A stretch of DNA of 64,000 nucleotides from Leptolyngbya sp. KIOST-1 (GTDB lineage: Bacteria; Cyanobacteriota; Cyanobacteriia; Phormidesmidales; Phormidesmidaceae): the NCBI RefSeq assembly GCF_000763385.1, contig NZ_JQFA01000002.1:1426001-1490000 (forward strand). The letters run 5' to 3'. Each line of letters opens with the position of its first letter. The first letter of the stretch is position 1. Below, one piece after another: positions 37,180 to 46,446 of this stretch. Made by a program: the position numbers and the translations under genes. The notes below the pieces were generated by a model that saw only the letters and a list, made by a program, of their open reading frames with translations, ran no database searches and was not told where the DNA came from.

Positions 37180-39264
37180 CTAAGCTGCTACCAGTCCACG
37201 ATGGCGCAGCAGGGCCTGGGTACTGGGTTCGCGCCCGCGGAAGGCCTTGAACACTTCCATGGGGTGACGGCTGCCCCCCAGGGCCAGCACCGTATCGCGG
37301 AAGCGGTGACCCGTAGCGGCGATCGCCTGGTCGTTGTCTAGCCCTGCTTCCTCAAAGGCGGCAAAGGCGTCGGCGCTCAATACCTCAGCCCAGAAGTAGC
37401 TGTAGTAGCCCGCCGCGTAGCCGCCCGCAAAGATGTGGGTGAAGGCGCACAGAAAAGCATCCTCGGGCAGTGGCTTGAGAATCGAGGACTGCTCAGCGAT
37501 GCGTTGGCTAACCTCCATCACCGTCTCGCCGCTGCCGGGGCGGTAGCGGTGGTGCAGTTCAATGTCGGTCCAGCCAAAGCGCACCTGGCGCAGAATGGCG
37601 CTGCCGGTCATAAAGGTGCGAGCCGCAACAATTTTCTGGTAGAGGTCTTCGGGCAGGGGCTCGCCGGTTTCCACGTGGCGAGCCAGGGTGAGCAGGGTAT
37701 TGCGGTGGTAGCACCAGTTCTCCATAAACTGGCTGGGCAGCTCCACCGCATCCCACTCCACATTGTTGATGCCCGCTGCCCCGGTGTAGTCCACCTTCGT
37801 CAGCATGTGCTGGAGTCCGTGGCCAAACTCGTGGAACAGGGTTTCCACATCGCGGAAGGTCATCAGGCTGGGCCTGCCGTCCACCGGGGGGGCCTGGTTG
37901 CACACCAGGTAGGCCACCGGCAGCCGCACCTGCCCGTTGAGTTTGCCCCGGTTGATGCAGTCATCCATCCAGGCCCCGCCGCGCTTCTCGGCCGGGCGGC
38001 TGTAGGGGTCGAGGTAGAAGTGGGCGATGGGGTCACCGCTGCCGTTGAGCACCTGAAAGTAGCGCACGTCGGGATGCCACACCGGGGCTTCGCCGTCGGC
38101 AGGGGCAATGGTGACATCGAAAATGCGGTGGGCCAGGGCAAACAGGCCGTCCAGCACCTGGGGCAGCGGGAAATAGGGGCGGAGCTCTTCGTCGTTAAGG
38201 CCGTACTTCTCTTCGCGGATGCGCTCGGCCCAAAAAGCCGTATCCCAGTGGGTGAGGTTGTCGGCTTCGGCGGCGCCCTTGGCGGCAGCGAACGCCTTCA
38301 GCTCCTCTAGTTCTTTGACGGCGGTGTCGTAGCTGGCGACGCGCAACTCATCCATCAGCTTGTCGATCGACTCCACTGAGGGGGCCATCTTGCGGGCCAG
38401 GCTCAGATCGGCGTAAGTGGCGTAGCCCAGCAGATTGGCCATTTCGTGGCGCAGCTCCAGAATCTTTTCGATGTTGGGGCTGTTGTCGAGATCACCCTCG
38501 GAGGCGCGGGTGACAAAGGCGCGATAAAGCTGCTCTCGCAGGTCCCGGCGGCGGCTGTGCTGCATAAATGGCCCAAAGCTGGGGTAGTCAAGGGTGATGC
38601 GCCAGGGACCGGCAGCGGCGGTGGCTCCTTCTTCACCGGCCTCCCGCGCGAGCTGGGCAGCTAAGGCCAGCAGGCTGGGGGGCAGGCCGTCGATCTCCTC
38701 AGGGGTGGTGAGGGTGAGGCTAAACGCCTTGGTGGCATCGAGCACGTTGTTGCCAAACCGGGTGGTCAGCTCGGCCAGAGCCTGCTGAATCTCGTTGAAC
38801 CGCTCTTTGTCTGCCCCTTCCAGGCCAACCCCCGACAGCTCGGCCTCACGGATAGAGGACTCCACAATCCGCTGTTGGGCGGGTTCAAAGCTGGTCCACT
38901 GGTCACTGGCGCGCAGCTGCTTAAAGGCTTCGTAGATGGGCTTGCTCTGGCCCAGGCGGGTGGCGAACTGCACCAGGGCGGGCTGCACCTCTTCGTAGGC
39001 GGCCCGCAGCTCAGGACTGTTTTTGACTCCCATCAGATGGCCAACAATGCCCCAACTCCAGCCGAGGCGCTCCTCGATACCGGTGAGGGGCTCAACGAGC
39101 CCTGACCAGGTGGGGGGGACGTCGGCCTCCAGGGCCTCCAGGGCAACGGCGAGGTCATTGAGCAGAGCGGTAATGCCAGGCACAATGTGGGCCGTCTCAA
39201 TACTCTCGAAAGGTGGTAAGCCAGCACCGATCAGGAGGGGGTTTTGCACTGTAGTAGCTGTCAT
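37180..39264 (-). CDS. prlC: M3-family oligopeptidase A
   Basis: About 694-residue cytosolic zinc metallopeptidase that degrades short peptides. The zinc motif is HEFGH near residue 478, in FRDVETLFHEFGHGLQHML. Nearby ELPSQFMENWCYH and the C-terminal FAGGYAAGYYSYFWAEVLSADAFAAFEEAG are typical of PrlC/oligopeptidase A. ATG 39262-39264 is chosen, though the frame also opens at 39294. Confidence 0.93.
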   Translation of the reverse strand: MTATTVQNPLLIGAGLPPFESIETAHIVPGITALLNDLAVALEALEADVPPTWSGLVEPLTGIEERLGWSWGIVGHLMGVKNSPELRAAYEEVQPALVQFATRLGQSKPIYEAFKQLRASDQWTSFEPAQQRIVESSIREAELSGVGLEGADKERFNEIQQALAELTTRFGNNVLDATKAFSLTLTTPEEIDGLPPSLLALAAQLAREAGEEGATAAAGPWRITLDYPSFGPFMQHSRRRDLREQLYRAFVTRASEGDLDNSPNIEKILELRHEMANLLGYATYADLSLARKMAPSVESIDKLMDELRVASYDTAVKELEELKAFAAAKGAAEADNLTHWDTAFWAERIREEKYGLNDEELRPYFPLPQVLDGLFALAHRIFDVTIAPADGEAPVWHPDVRYFQVLNGSGDPIAHFYLDPYSRPAEKRGGAWMDDCINRGKLNGQVRLPVAYLVCNQAPPVDGRPSLMTFRDVETLFHEFGHGLQHMLTKVDYTGAAGINNVEWDAVELPSQFMENWCYHRNTLLTLARHVETGEPLPEDLYQKIVAARTFMTGSAILRQVRFGWTDIELHHRYRPGSGETVMEVSQRIAEQSSILKPLPEDAFLCAFTHIFAGGYAAGYYSYFWAEVLSADAFAAFEEAGLDNDQAIAATGHRFRDTVLALGGSRHPMEVFKAFRGREPSTQALLRHRGLVAA

Positions 39265-39545
39265 GGTCGGGTCATCAATCGTGGTGAGGGACAAGATCTA
39301 AAGCCATCGCCAGCCCGAGGGATGCCAGGGGATCTCGGCCAGGCTGCTGAAGCATAAGGAGATTTAAAAGCGTAGTCGTTATGAGTTCACATTATAGCGT
39401 ATCCCATCGGCGAGATTTGAGCCGAGATTTGCTATGTGCCGCACCCTTTAAATAGTTAGCTGTCAATTACCATAGCCTTTATTTGAAAACTGATCTGTAT
39501 CTCTAGGGTGGCCTGAGCCTGACCTGACGCTGTCTTGAGGAGGGG

Positions 39546-40607
39546 ATGCTGAAAAGCTCGTTTCGGCGAATTGTCACCGGGATTGTTTTTTTCTCGCTGA
39601 CGGTGGTGGCGGCGGTGGTCGGCTACATGGTGGCTGGCTGGAATTTTCTCGATGCCATCTACATGGTGGTAATCACGATATTTGGGGTGGGCTATGGCGA
39701 AGTTAAGCCCCTCAGTTCGCCAACCCTGAAGGTGTTTACCATTTTTGTCATTATTGCCGGGGCGCTGTCGGTGGCCTACACCGTATCGGGCTTCGTGCAG
39801 ATGATTACCGAAGGGGAGATTCATCGTGCCCTCAACCTTAAACGTATGAGCAAGGAAATTGAACAACTGGAAGACCATGTCATTATCTGCGGCTTTGGCC
39901 GCATTGGTCAGCTGGTGGCCCACAGGCTAAAGGACAGCCGCGAGGCGTTCATCATTCTCGACAGCGATGCCGAACGGGTAGCTCTGGCTCAAGCGCAGGG
40001 CTACCTCATCCACCAGGGCGACGCCACCGATGAAACTGCCCTGGAAGCGGTGGGCATTCACCGGGCTAAATCCCTGGCTACGGTGCTGCCCAACGACGCC
40101 GCCAATGTGTTCATTACCCTGACAGCCAGGGAGATGAACCCCAGTTTGATGATTTTGGCCCGGGGCGAAATGCCTACCACCGAGAAAAAACTACGCCTGG
40201 CCGGGGCCGACCATGTGGTGCTGCCCGCCAGCATCAGCGCCCTGCGGATGGCCCACCTGATCTCCCACCCTTCGGCGGTAGACTTTTTGTCGCAAACCGA
40301 CGGTCACCAGGGGCTAAACGAGTTTCTGGCGGAACTGGACATTCAGCTCAACGAGCTGGTGATCGGAGCTAATTCCCCGCTGATCGGCGGCACCATTGGC
40401 GACATTGAACTCAAGGGCCAGGGTTCCTTTATCACCGTCGCGCTGCGGCGGGGCGATGGGGAGGTGGTGATTCATCCCAGTCGGGCCACCTACCTGGCCC
40501 AGGGCGACTCGATTATTTTGATGGGCCATCAGGGGGATATGCCCAGCTTTGCCCAGCAGAGCGCGCTGAAGCGGGAGATGCGGTATCGGGGGGCGAGGGT
40601 GAGGTAG
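39546..40607 (+). CDS. two-helix K+ channel with RCK (TrkA-N/TrkA-C) domain
   Basis: 353 residues. The two membrane helices are about residues 9-30 and 61-85, with pore loop and filter GVGYG at 47-51 (VVITIFGVGYGEVK). RCK N-domain GFGRIGQLVAHRL begins at ~116 (Rossmann GxGxxG), with LIHQGDATDE. TrkA-C spans about residues 255-340. This MthK-like layout is a ligand-gated K+ channel. The filter is preceded by F, not T (IFGVGYG rather than TTVGYG). Confidence 0.9.
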   Translation: MLKSSFRRIVTGIVFFSLTVVAAVVGYMVAGWNFLDAIYMVVITIFGVGYGEVKPLSSPTLKVFTIFVIIAGALSVAYTVSGFVQMITEGEIHRALNLKRMSKEIEQLEDHVIICGFGRIGQLVAHRLKDSREAFIILDSDAERVALAQAQGYLIHQGDATDETALEAVGIHRAKSLATVLPNDAANVFITLTAREMNPSLMILARGEMPTTEKKLRLAGADHVVLPASISALRMAHLISHPSAVDFLSQTDGHQGLNEFLAELDIQLNELVIGANSPLIGGTIGDIELKGQGSFITVALRRGDGEVVIHPSRATYLAQGDSIILMGHQGDMPSFAQQSALKREMRYRGARVR

Positions 40608-40684
40608 GGAGTGGATGGGTAGGGGGTGGATAATATTTTCTTACCCCTCACCCATCCACCCATCCACCCCTCACTCCCTCACTC
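40605..40684. repeat. GGATGGGT/ACCCATCC inverted tract between convergent genes
   Basis: An imperfect 30-bp inverted repeat built of GTGGATGGGTAGGGGGTGG and CCACCCATCCACCCCTCAC-type units around an AT-rich loop. It lies between the stops of two convergent genes, so it could act as a two-way terminator. Confidence 0.6.
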
Positions 40685-41044
40685 GCTGGGAATCAAGACC
40701 GTAACGGCGGCGATCGCCACGTACATGTCGTCGTTCCTGTCGTCTAGCTCAGGGATGGCGCGTCCGGCCACTACCATGCCGCCCTCTTTGAGTACCAGAG
40801 TTTTTTGGCCAAAGGGCAGCACCGCCAGCACCTCCTCCTGTCGCACCTGGTCGGGAAAGGGGACGGCAACCTGTACCTCGACGATCATTTCGTTGGGGTG
40901 GCTAAGCCCGGCTACTTCCCAGACGCCGGGCAGGGCATTGTGGGCGATCGCATTGCGTACCGCGCGGGCGGCGGCCACCGTGGGCTCCTGCCCGTGCTGG
41001 TCAACGCCCATCCCCATTTCAATAATCAGCCGCTTGTGAGCCAC
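40679..41044 (-). CDS. Lin0512 family protein
   Basis: 121 residues: KRLIIEMGMGVDQHGQEPTVAAARAVRNAIAHNALPGV, then VEVQVAVPFPDQVR and VLPFGQKTLVLKEGGMVVAG. This is the Lin0512-type pattern of a small conserved protein of unknown function. Complete. Confidence 0.85.
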   Translation of the reverse strand: MAHKRLIIEMGMGVDQHGQEPTVAAARAVRNAIAHNALPGVWEVAGLSHPNEMIVEVQVAVPFPDQVRQEEVLAVLPFGQKTLVLKEGGMVVAGRAIPELDDRNDDMYVAIAAVTVLIPSE

Positions 41045-41303
41045 AGTACATCCCTCTTGGTGTGCTTTGGTTGGAAGCCAGACATGAGCGCCAGAAGTAA
41101 GGACCGAGTGGGCTACCCTGAGCTCGCCGCTACGAGCATATCAAGCTTTGAGTGCTTGCGCCGGGGATAGAAAGCTGGCTCAGGTCTTCCTATCAGTTTC
41201 CTATACTGTTCTTTTACTTTGGTACTGTGGCCGTCGCAGGAATTCTGTATTCCAATTCTGGCTTGGTTTGAGGCGAAGGGTTCTTCAGAAGAATTGAAAG
41301 GGT

Positions 41304-41693
41304 ATGTTAATGCCTGGAAAATCTATTCTCCTGATTGAGTTTGAGCCGGGTTTGCGGGATATTTTGAGCGGCTGTCTGGGTGAACTTGGCGACTGGAATG
41401 TCACGCTATCTAGCTCGATTCGAGAGGCTCTAAAGCTCTGCGGAATCCACCGCCCTGACGTTATCTTGCTCGATGCGTCGGCGATTGAAGACGATGTTTT
41501 GATTTTAGTGGAGCAGCTAAAACAGTACGCCGTTCATCAGGCCGTGCCCATCCTGTTGCTAAGCTCAAAGGCTAACTGGTTCACCCTAAAAGAGTTTAAT
41601 CAGATGGGCTTTTGTGGGGCGATTGGCAAGCCGTTCAACCCATCTACGCTGTCTTGCCAAGTTTCTCGACTGATCCAATCATGGCATGCCTGA
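41304..41693 (+). CDS. single-domain response-regulator receiver
   Basis: 129 residues with a receiver fold only. SILLIEFEPGLRDIL holds an acidic pocket with one Glu. The phospho-acceptor Asp is in PDVILLDASAIEDDV. LLLSSKA and the conserved Lys in AIGKPFNP complete the site. No output domain. The canonical DD pair near residue 11 is reduced to E-x-E. No kinase is adjacent. Confidence 0.8.
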   Translation: MLMPGKSILLIEFEPGLRDILSGCLGELGDWNVTLSSSIREALKLCGIHRPDVILLDASAIEDDVLILVEQLKQYAVHQAVPILLLSSKANWFTLKEFNQMGFCGAIGKPFNPSTLSCQVSRLIQSWHA

Positions 41694-41854
41694 ATTCGAT
41701 TGCCAGCGATGGCTAAAGCGAATTTAGGCTCAAGGTTGGGTTTGGGCGGGGCTTTGCTGATGGTGTATTGGCTGTCAGATAACTGTTTTGAACGCCGACT
41801 GAAGTCCGATGCTGGCTTCGCTTTTTCTCAAAAAATGCTACTTAGGAGAATGCT

Positions 41855-42349
41855 ATGTCTACGTTAACGGTGTGGAAGTTCAACAACCCTGAAGGAGCCG
41901 AAAAGGCCCTGGCCAAGCTGGGCGATCTGCAAAAGCAGGAGGTGATCAAGGTGCTGGATGCCGCCGTGGTGTCTTGGCCGGTGGGTCGCAGCAAGCCCAA
42001 GACCAACCAGGCCGTCAGCACAGTTGGTGTGGGTGCCCTGGGCGGTGCCTTTTGGGGCATGCTCTTTGGCCTGATTTTCCTGGTACCGCTGTTTGGCATG
42101 ATTGTCGGTGCTGCGGCAGGAGCCTTGTCGGGCTCCTTTACCGACTACGGCATCAATGACGACTTTATCAAAAGTCTGCGCGACAAGGTCACCGAAGGCA
42201 CCTCCGCCCTATTTTTACTTACCGGCCAGGTGACTGTAGATAAGGTGAGTGAAGCCTTTGCCCCTGACGAGATGGGTGAGCTGATCCAGTCGAACCTGAG
42301 TACTGAGCAGGAGGCTAAGCTGCGCGAAGATTTCGGCGCTGAGCTGTAG
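41855..42349 (+). CDS. DUF1269 membrane protein
   Basis: 164 residues. The start LTVWKFNNPEGAEKALAKL and the glycine-rich hydrophobic middle (GVGALGGAFWGMLFGLIFLVPLFGMIVGAAAGALSG) are the DUF1269 pattern, followed by DYGINDDFIKSLRDKV and TSALFLLTG. Ribosome site TTAGGAGA is good. Function unknown. Confidence 0.85.
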   Translation: MSTLTVWKFNNPEGAEKALAKLGDLQKQEVIKVLDAAVVSWPVGRSKPKTNQAVSTVGVGALGGAFWGMLFGLIFLVPLFGMIVGAAAGALSGSFTDYGINDDFIKSLRDKVTEGTSALFLLTGQVTVDKVSEAFAPDEMGELIQSNLSTEQEAKLREDFGAEL

Positions 42350-42743
42350 GACGTGTCAGCCTGGGCCAAGCCTTTAGCTCCCAATGGACTCTGGTGCTGC
42401 TGGTTTGGTGCTTGGCCTTTCAAAGGCTAATTGATGACAGCCTACGGCACAAGCGCGGCAATGGTGACGGCGGTCCAGCTAATAGTAGGGCTTTGGGAGG
42501 GTGCGATCGCGCCCTCCCAAAGTTGCATGCGCCTGCAAGATGCTCTGCCCAACCCGCTGCGCTGGACTAGCGGCCTGAAATGAGACGCCATCCCGGTTGG
42601 ACGGGCGCTGGCACTGACCCATGTCAACATTTGCCCTCAGGTCTCAGCCGCTGGATATAGCACGACTCGCTGGTGGATCTGGGATGCTGGGATTCTGTAG
42701 CAACAGACACCTTTAGCAACAGACACCTTAAGGAGTCACCACC

Positions 42744-43547
42744 ATGGGTACTGAACAACAACCTGGCTCGCTTGTGATCATCGGCGGCGCAGAAGACAAA
42801 GAGGGCGACTGTCTGGTTCTGCGGGAATTCGTCCGCGCCGCTGGCGGGGTCGATTCCCACATTGCGGTGATGACCGCCGCCACCAGCCTGCCCGGTGAAG
42901 TGGGCGACGAGTACATTCGCGTGTTTGAGCGGCTGGGGGCCAAGCGCGTGGATGTGGTCCACACCGAGCGCCGCGAAGACTCTGAACGGGGCGACAACCT
43001 GGAAAAAGTGGAAGCAGCCACCGGCATTTTCTTCACGGGGGGCGACCAGTCGCGGATTGTCGACTGCATCAAAGGTACCCCCCTGGACGAGGCCATTCAC
43101 CGACGCCACCGGGAGGGGGCGGTGATTGGCGGCACCAGCGCCGGGGCGGCGATGATGCCCGACGAGATGATCGTCGGTGGGTCCTCGGTGTCGAACCCCA
43201 GCGTCGATGCGGTGGAGATGGGACCGGGGATGGGCTTTTTGCCCGGTATTGTGGTGGACCAGCACTTTGCCCAGCGGGGACGGCTGGGGCGGCTGCTGGC
43301 GGCGCTGGTGCTGCAGCCCGCCGTGATTGGCCTGGGCATCGACGAAAACACGGCCATCATTGTCACGGGCGATGAGTTTGAGGTGGTGGGGGCAGGCAGC
43401 ATCACCGTGGTCGATGAAACCACCGCCACCCACAACAACCTGGAGGGTTTGCTCAAGGACGAGCCGATCGCCCTGTGCGGGGTCAAACTGCACATTTTGC
43501 CCCAGGGCTACCGCTTTAACCTCAAGACCCATACGCCGATGGTGTAA
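42744..43547 (+). CDS. cphB: cyanophycinase
   Basis: 267-residue peptidase S51 enzyme that cleaves cyanophycin to beta-Asp-Arg dipeptides. LVIIGGAEDKEGD, FTGGDQSR and the nucleophile elbow GTSAGA (Ser132) are present, with SSVSNPSVDAVEMGPGMGFLP typical of CphB. Ribosome site TTAAGGAG. The synthetase cphA, often the next gene, does not follow here. Confidence 0.94.
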   Translation: MGTEQQPGSLVIIGGAEDKEGDCLVLREFVRAAGGVDSHIAVMTAATSLPGEVGDEYIRVFERLGAKRVDVVHTERREDSERGDNLEKVEAATGIFFTGGDQSRIVDCIKGTPLDEAIHRRHREGAVIGGTSAGAAMMPDEMIVGGSSVSNPSVDAVEMGPGMGFLPGIVVDQHFAQRGRLGRLLAALVLQPAVIGLGIDENTAIIVTGDEFEVVGAGSITVVDETTATHNNLEGLLKDEPIALCGVKLHILPQGYRFNLKTHTPMV

Positions 43548-43653
43548 CAATAGGTCATCGTGCCCCTGGCGCGGTTGGGTTAGCCCGGCACTTTAAGTCC
43601 CGCTGGGGCTGGTGTAATCTGGCGCTAATGTCCAACCCAAGCCGCACATTACC

Positions 43654-44721
43654 ATGACGACGCTGATCAACCCAGGGGCCATTCCCGATACGGCCAAGAC
43701 TGTTTATACCGGCGATATTCTCCAGGGGGTGCCGGTGATCAGTCACCTGGGGGTGGGCGACCTGGCTCCTGGCCATTGCCACCGCTTCTTTTTTCAGGGG
43801 GTAGAGATGGGCACGGGCCAGCACTGGCACGTGCCGGTGCTGGTGGCGGCGGGCACCCGCCCCGGCCCCTGCGTGGGGCTGGTGGCGGGCATCCATGGCG
43901 ACGAGGTGAGCGGCATCGATGCGGTGCAGCGGGTGATGGCCCAGCTCGAACCAGGGGCGATGGCGGGCAGCGTGGTGGCGGTGCTAGGGGTGTCGCGCCC
44001 GGCGGTGGAGTATACGCGATCGCACTGGCTGACCGCCCAGGGCGGCGGCTCCCAGGTGGACATGAACCGGGTATGGCCGGGGGATGAAGCCGGCATGAAT
44101 ACCGCTATTCGCCACGCCGGGCTGCTGTGGAACCGCCTGCTGACGCCCAATGTAGAGATGGTGATCGACTACCACACCGTCACCACCGGCAGCGACTTTA
44201 CTCTGTTTTTGTTTGCCGACCTGCGCCAGCCCACGGTGCGCCAGATGGCCGAGCTGTTTCCGGCGGAGCAGATGCAGAACGACCCCGGCCTGGCTGGCAC
44301 CCTCGAAACGGCCCTGGTGGAGGCGGGCATTCCGGCCCTGACGGTGGAAATTGGCGGCCCCCGACGGTTTAACCCAGCCAAAATCGCCGGAGCGGTGGAG
44401 GGCAGCCTCAACCTGCTCAAACACTACGGCCTGGTCGATGGCCCCCTGGGGCGCACCGCCGCCGAGGTGGGTACGGTGGTGGGCGACGCCCTGGAGACCA
44501 TTCGCGCCACCACGGGCGGGTTTCTGGAGATGCTGGTGGACCTGCGCGATCGCGTGGTTCCTGACCAACCCATTGCCCGGCAGCGCAACGCCTTTGGCGA
44601 TGTGGTGGCCGAGTACCGGGCTGGCGTCACGGGCGAGGTGGCCGTGGTGGCCCGTGACGCCGTCTGCGAACCCGGCTCGCGGGTGGCGCAGATTCTCTAC
44701 AGCCAGGGGACAGCGGAATAG
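43654..44721 (+). CDS. succinylglutamate desuccinylase/aspartoacylase family protein
   Basis: 355-residue zinc carboxypeptidase-like amidohydrolase. The zinc ligands H81 and E84 are in GIHGDEVSGIDA, with a third His expected in VIDYHTVTTGSDF. VDMNRVWPG and AGIPALTVEIGGPRRF belong to the same family. Substrate is unknown. It follows cyanophycinase by 106 bp on the same strand, so co-expression is possible. Confidence 0.88.
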   Translation: MTTLINPGAIPDTAKTVYTGDILQGVPVISHLGVGDLAPGHCHRFFFQGVEMGTGQHWHVPVLVAAGTRPGPCVGLVAGIHGDEVSGIDAVQRVMAQLEPGAMAGSVVAVLGVSRPAVEYTRSHWLTAQGGGSQVDMNRVWPGDEAGMNTAIRHAGLLWNRLLTPNVEMVIDYHTVTTGSDFTLFLFADLRQPTVRQMAELFPAEQMQNDPGLAGTLETALVEAGIPALTVEIGGPRRFNPAKIAGAVEGSLNLLKHYGLVDGPLGRTAAEVGTVVGDALETIRATTGGFLEMLVDLRDRVVPDQPIARQRNAFGDVVAEYRAGVTGEVAVVARDAVCEPGSRVAQILYSQGTAE

Positions 44722-44952
44722 GGGCGAATCCCCTGGCAAGGGGGCTAGTACTCTGCGGCGTAATTTGGCCAACCATTCCTGACACCTGACACCCACAGCA
44801 AGGATTGTCATACTTCAGCCCGCTAATACTAGGACGGGCACCGTTTACATCTATTAATTTCACGGCCTAGGGCTACCGCCTAGAATTTTTACAGTCGTTT
44901 CATTCACCCTTGCTACTTTTCAAACCGCTTACCCCCCCTCTGCGAGGAAACG

Positions 44953-45546
44953 ATGATGACAACCAATATTTTGTCCAGCGAAGAGATCAAAAAAGCCACC
45001 GGCTGGGTCATTTTTCTCAGCATTGGCCTGATTGTGCTCGGCATTTTGGCGATCGTTTCGCCCATGGTGGCCTCGGCCTTCTTCACCGCCATGATGGGCT
45101 GGATCGCCCTGATCAGCGGCATTTTGATGGTGATTCAGTCCTTTCGATCGCACCCCGTGCGCGGCTTTTGGCTAAACCTGATCGTGGGCCTGCTCTACGC
45201 CATCTCCGGCCTGTACATTCTGTTCAATCTGGCGGCGGCCCTGCTCGCCCTCACCCTGGCCTTTGGCATTTTATTTATCGTCGAAGGGGTCTACACCATC
45301 ATCATGGGATTTGTCCAAAAGGTAGGCCGCAGCATGTCGTGGCTGGTGGTGCTCAACGGGGTAGTTACCCTCATCCTTGGCATTATGGTGCTCAACCGCT
45401 GGCCGGTCAGCGCCCTCTGGCTGATTGGGCTGTACGTGGGCATCAGCCTGTTGCTGACTGGCGTTAGCTTGCTGGCGGCAGCCCTGGCCGCCCGCAAGCT
45501 CAGTGACGACATGCCCGTGACCGACACCTCAGTAACCGATGTCTAG
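44953..45546 (+). CDS. HdeD-like membrane protein (DUF308)
   Basis: 197 residues with about six hydrophobic helices in DUF308-type repeats: GLIVLGILAIVSPMVASAFFTAMMGWIALISGI, then GLLYAISGLYILFN, then NGVVTLILGIMVLNRWPVSALWLIGLYVG. It has the size and build of HdeD acid-resistance membrane proteins. GCGAGGAAACG precedes ATG 44953. Confidence 0.85.
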   Translation: MMTTNILSSEEIKKATGWVIFLSIGLIVLGILAIVSPMVASAFFTAMMGWIALISGILMVIQSFRSHPVRGFWLNLIVGLLYAISGLYILFNLAAALLALTLAFGILFIVEGVYTIIMGFVQKVGRSMSWLVVLNGVVTLILGIMVLNRWPVSALWLIGLYVGISLLLTGVSLLAAALAARKLSDDMPVTDTSVTDV

Positions 45547-45574
45547 TCTCGTACCCTAACTGGCTAACCCCATT

Positions 45575-45605
45575 GGTAGGGACATTGCAGTGCAATGTCC
45601 CTACC
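45575..45605. repeat. palindromic repeat, GTAGGG family copy 5
   Basis: GGTAGGGACATTGCA and TGCAATGTCCCTACC make a 15-bp perfect stem around a single G, between convergent genes. Strongest copy of the family; may also work as a bidirectional terminator. Confidence 0.75.
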
Positions 45606-45634
45606 GGGCTTTTGGCCACACCTGACGACCCGTC

Positions 45635-46435
45635 CTAAAACTGACGGCGCGAAAAAATCAGCACCGCGACCGCCAGCAGCAGCGCGGTGTACAGCAGGCC
45701 GTAGAGGGCGTGGCTGCCCAGGTCGGGGGCAGTGGGCAGCAGATCCAGGCCGTAGGCGGCGGCATTGCGTAGGTTGAGGCGCTCCAGGTCGGGCAGTACC
45801 AGGTAGAGGGTATTGGTGAGGCGCTGCACCGCCGGGTTGTCGCTCAGTTCCCCAAAGGCCACCATATCCTGGCTGAGGTGGCCCATCAGGTAGACCGCAA
45901 AGGTGAGCAGGGTGGCCAGCAGCGAGCTGGTAAACACCCCAAAGGCGATCGCCACCGCCACCAGCAGGGCCGCCTCCAGAACCATAAACAGCAGGGCCAG
46001 CCCGATGCTGCCCAGGTCAAAGGGCACGCCACTGGCCCCCAGCAGCAGCACAAAAATCAGCCCCAGGGCGGCAATCAGCACGGCCAGCACCGCCGTCAGC
46101 CCCAGGTGCTTGCCGACAATAAATTCGGCCCGGCTGACGGGCTTGGCAATCAGCACCAGCACCGTGCGTTTTTCGATCTCTTTGTTGATCAGGCCGGTAC
46201 CGACAAACACGGCCACGATCACGCTCAGCAGGTGGATGGCGGCCAGCCCCAGGTCCAGCAGGATCTTGTTTTCGGCTCCGGCAGAAATATCGGGCAGCAG
46301 CACCCGCGCAATCACCATCACCAGGGCGAATAGCGCGACCAGGTACAGAATGCGATCGCGAATCACCTCCAAAAACACCGTGCGGGCAATCACCCCCACC
46401 CGAGAAAGCACCATGGCGTTAACGCTCCCAATCAT
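45635..46435 (-). CDS. fraE: FraE-type ABC-2 permease (filament integrity cluster)
   Basis: 266-residue permease with about six helices. Near the start it has ARTVFLEVIRDRILYLVALFALVMVIARVLLPDISAG, then the ABC-2 motif TGLINKEIEKRTVLVLIAKPVSRAEFIVGKHLG. Size and position as third gene of a fraC-fraD-fraE run match Anabaena FraE. FraE is a septum-associated ABC subunit needed for filament integrity. 11 bases separate it from fraD. Confidence 0.82.
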   Translation of the reverse strand: MIGSVNAMVLSRVGVIARTVFLEVIRDRILYLVALFALVMVIARVLLPDISAGAENKILLDLGLAAIHLLSVIVAVFVGTGLINKEIEKRTVLVLIAKPVSRAEFIVGKHLGLTAVLAVLIAALGLIFVLLLGASGVPFDLGSIGLALLFMVLEAALLVAVAIAFGVFTSSLLATLLTFAVYLMGHLSQDMVAFGELSDNPAVQRLTNTLYLVLPDLERLNLRNAAAYGLDLLPTAPDLGSHALYGLLYTALLLAVAVLIFSRRQF

Positions 46436-46446
46436 TGCTTACAACC

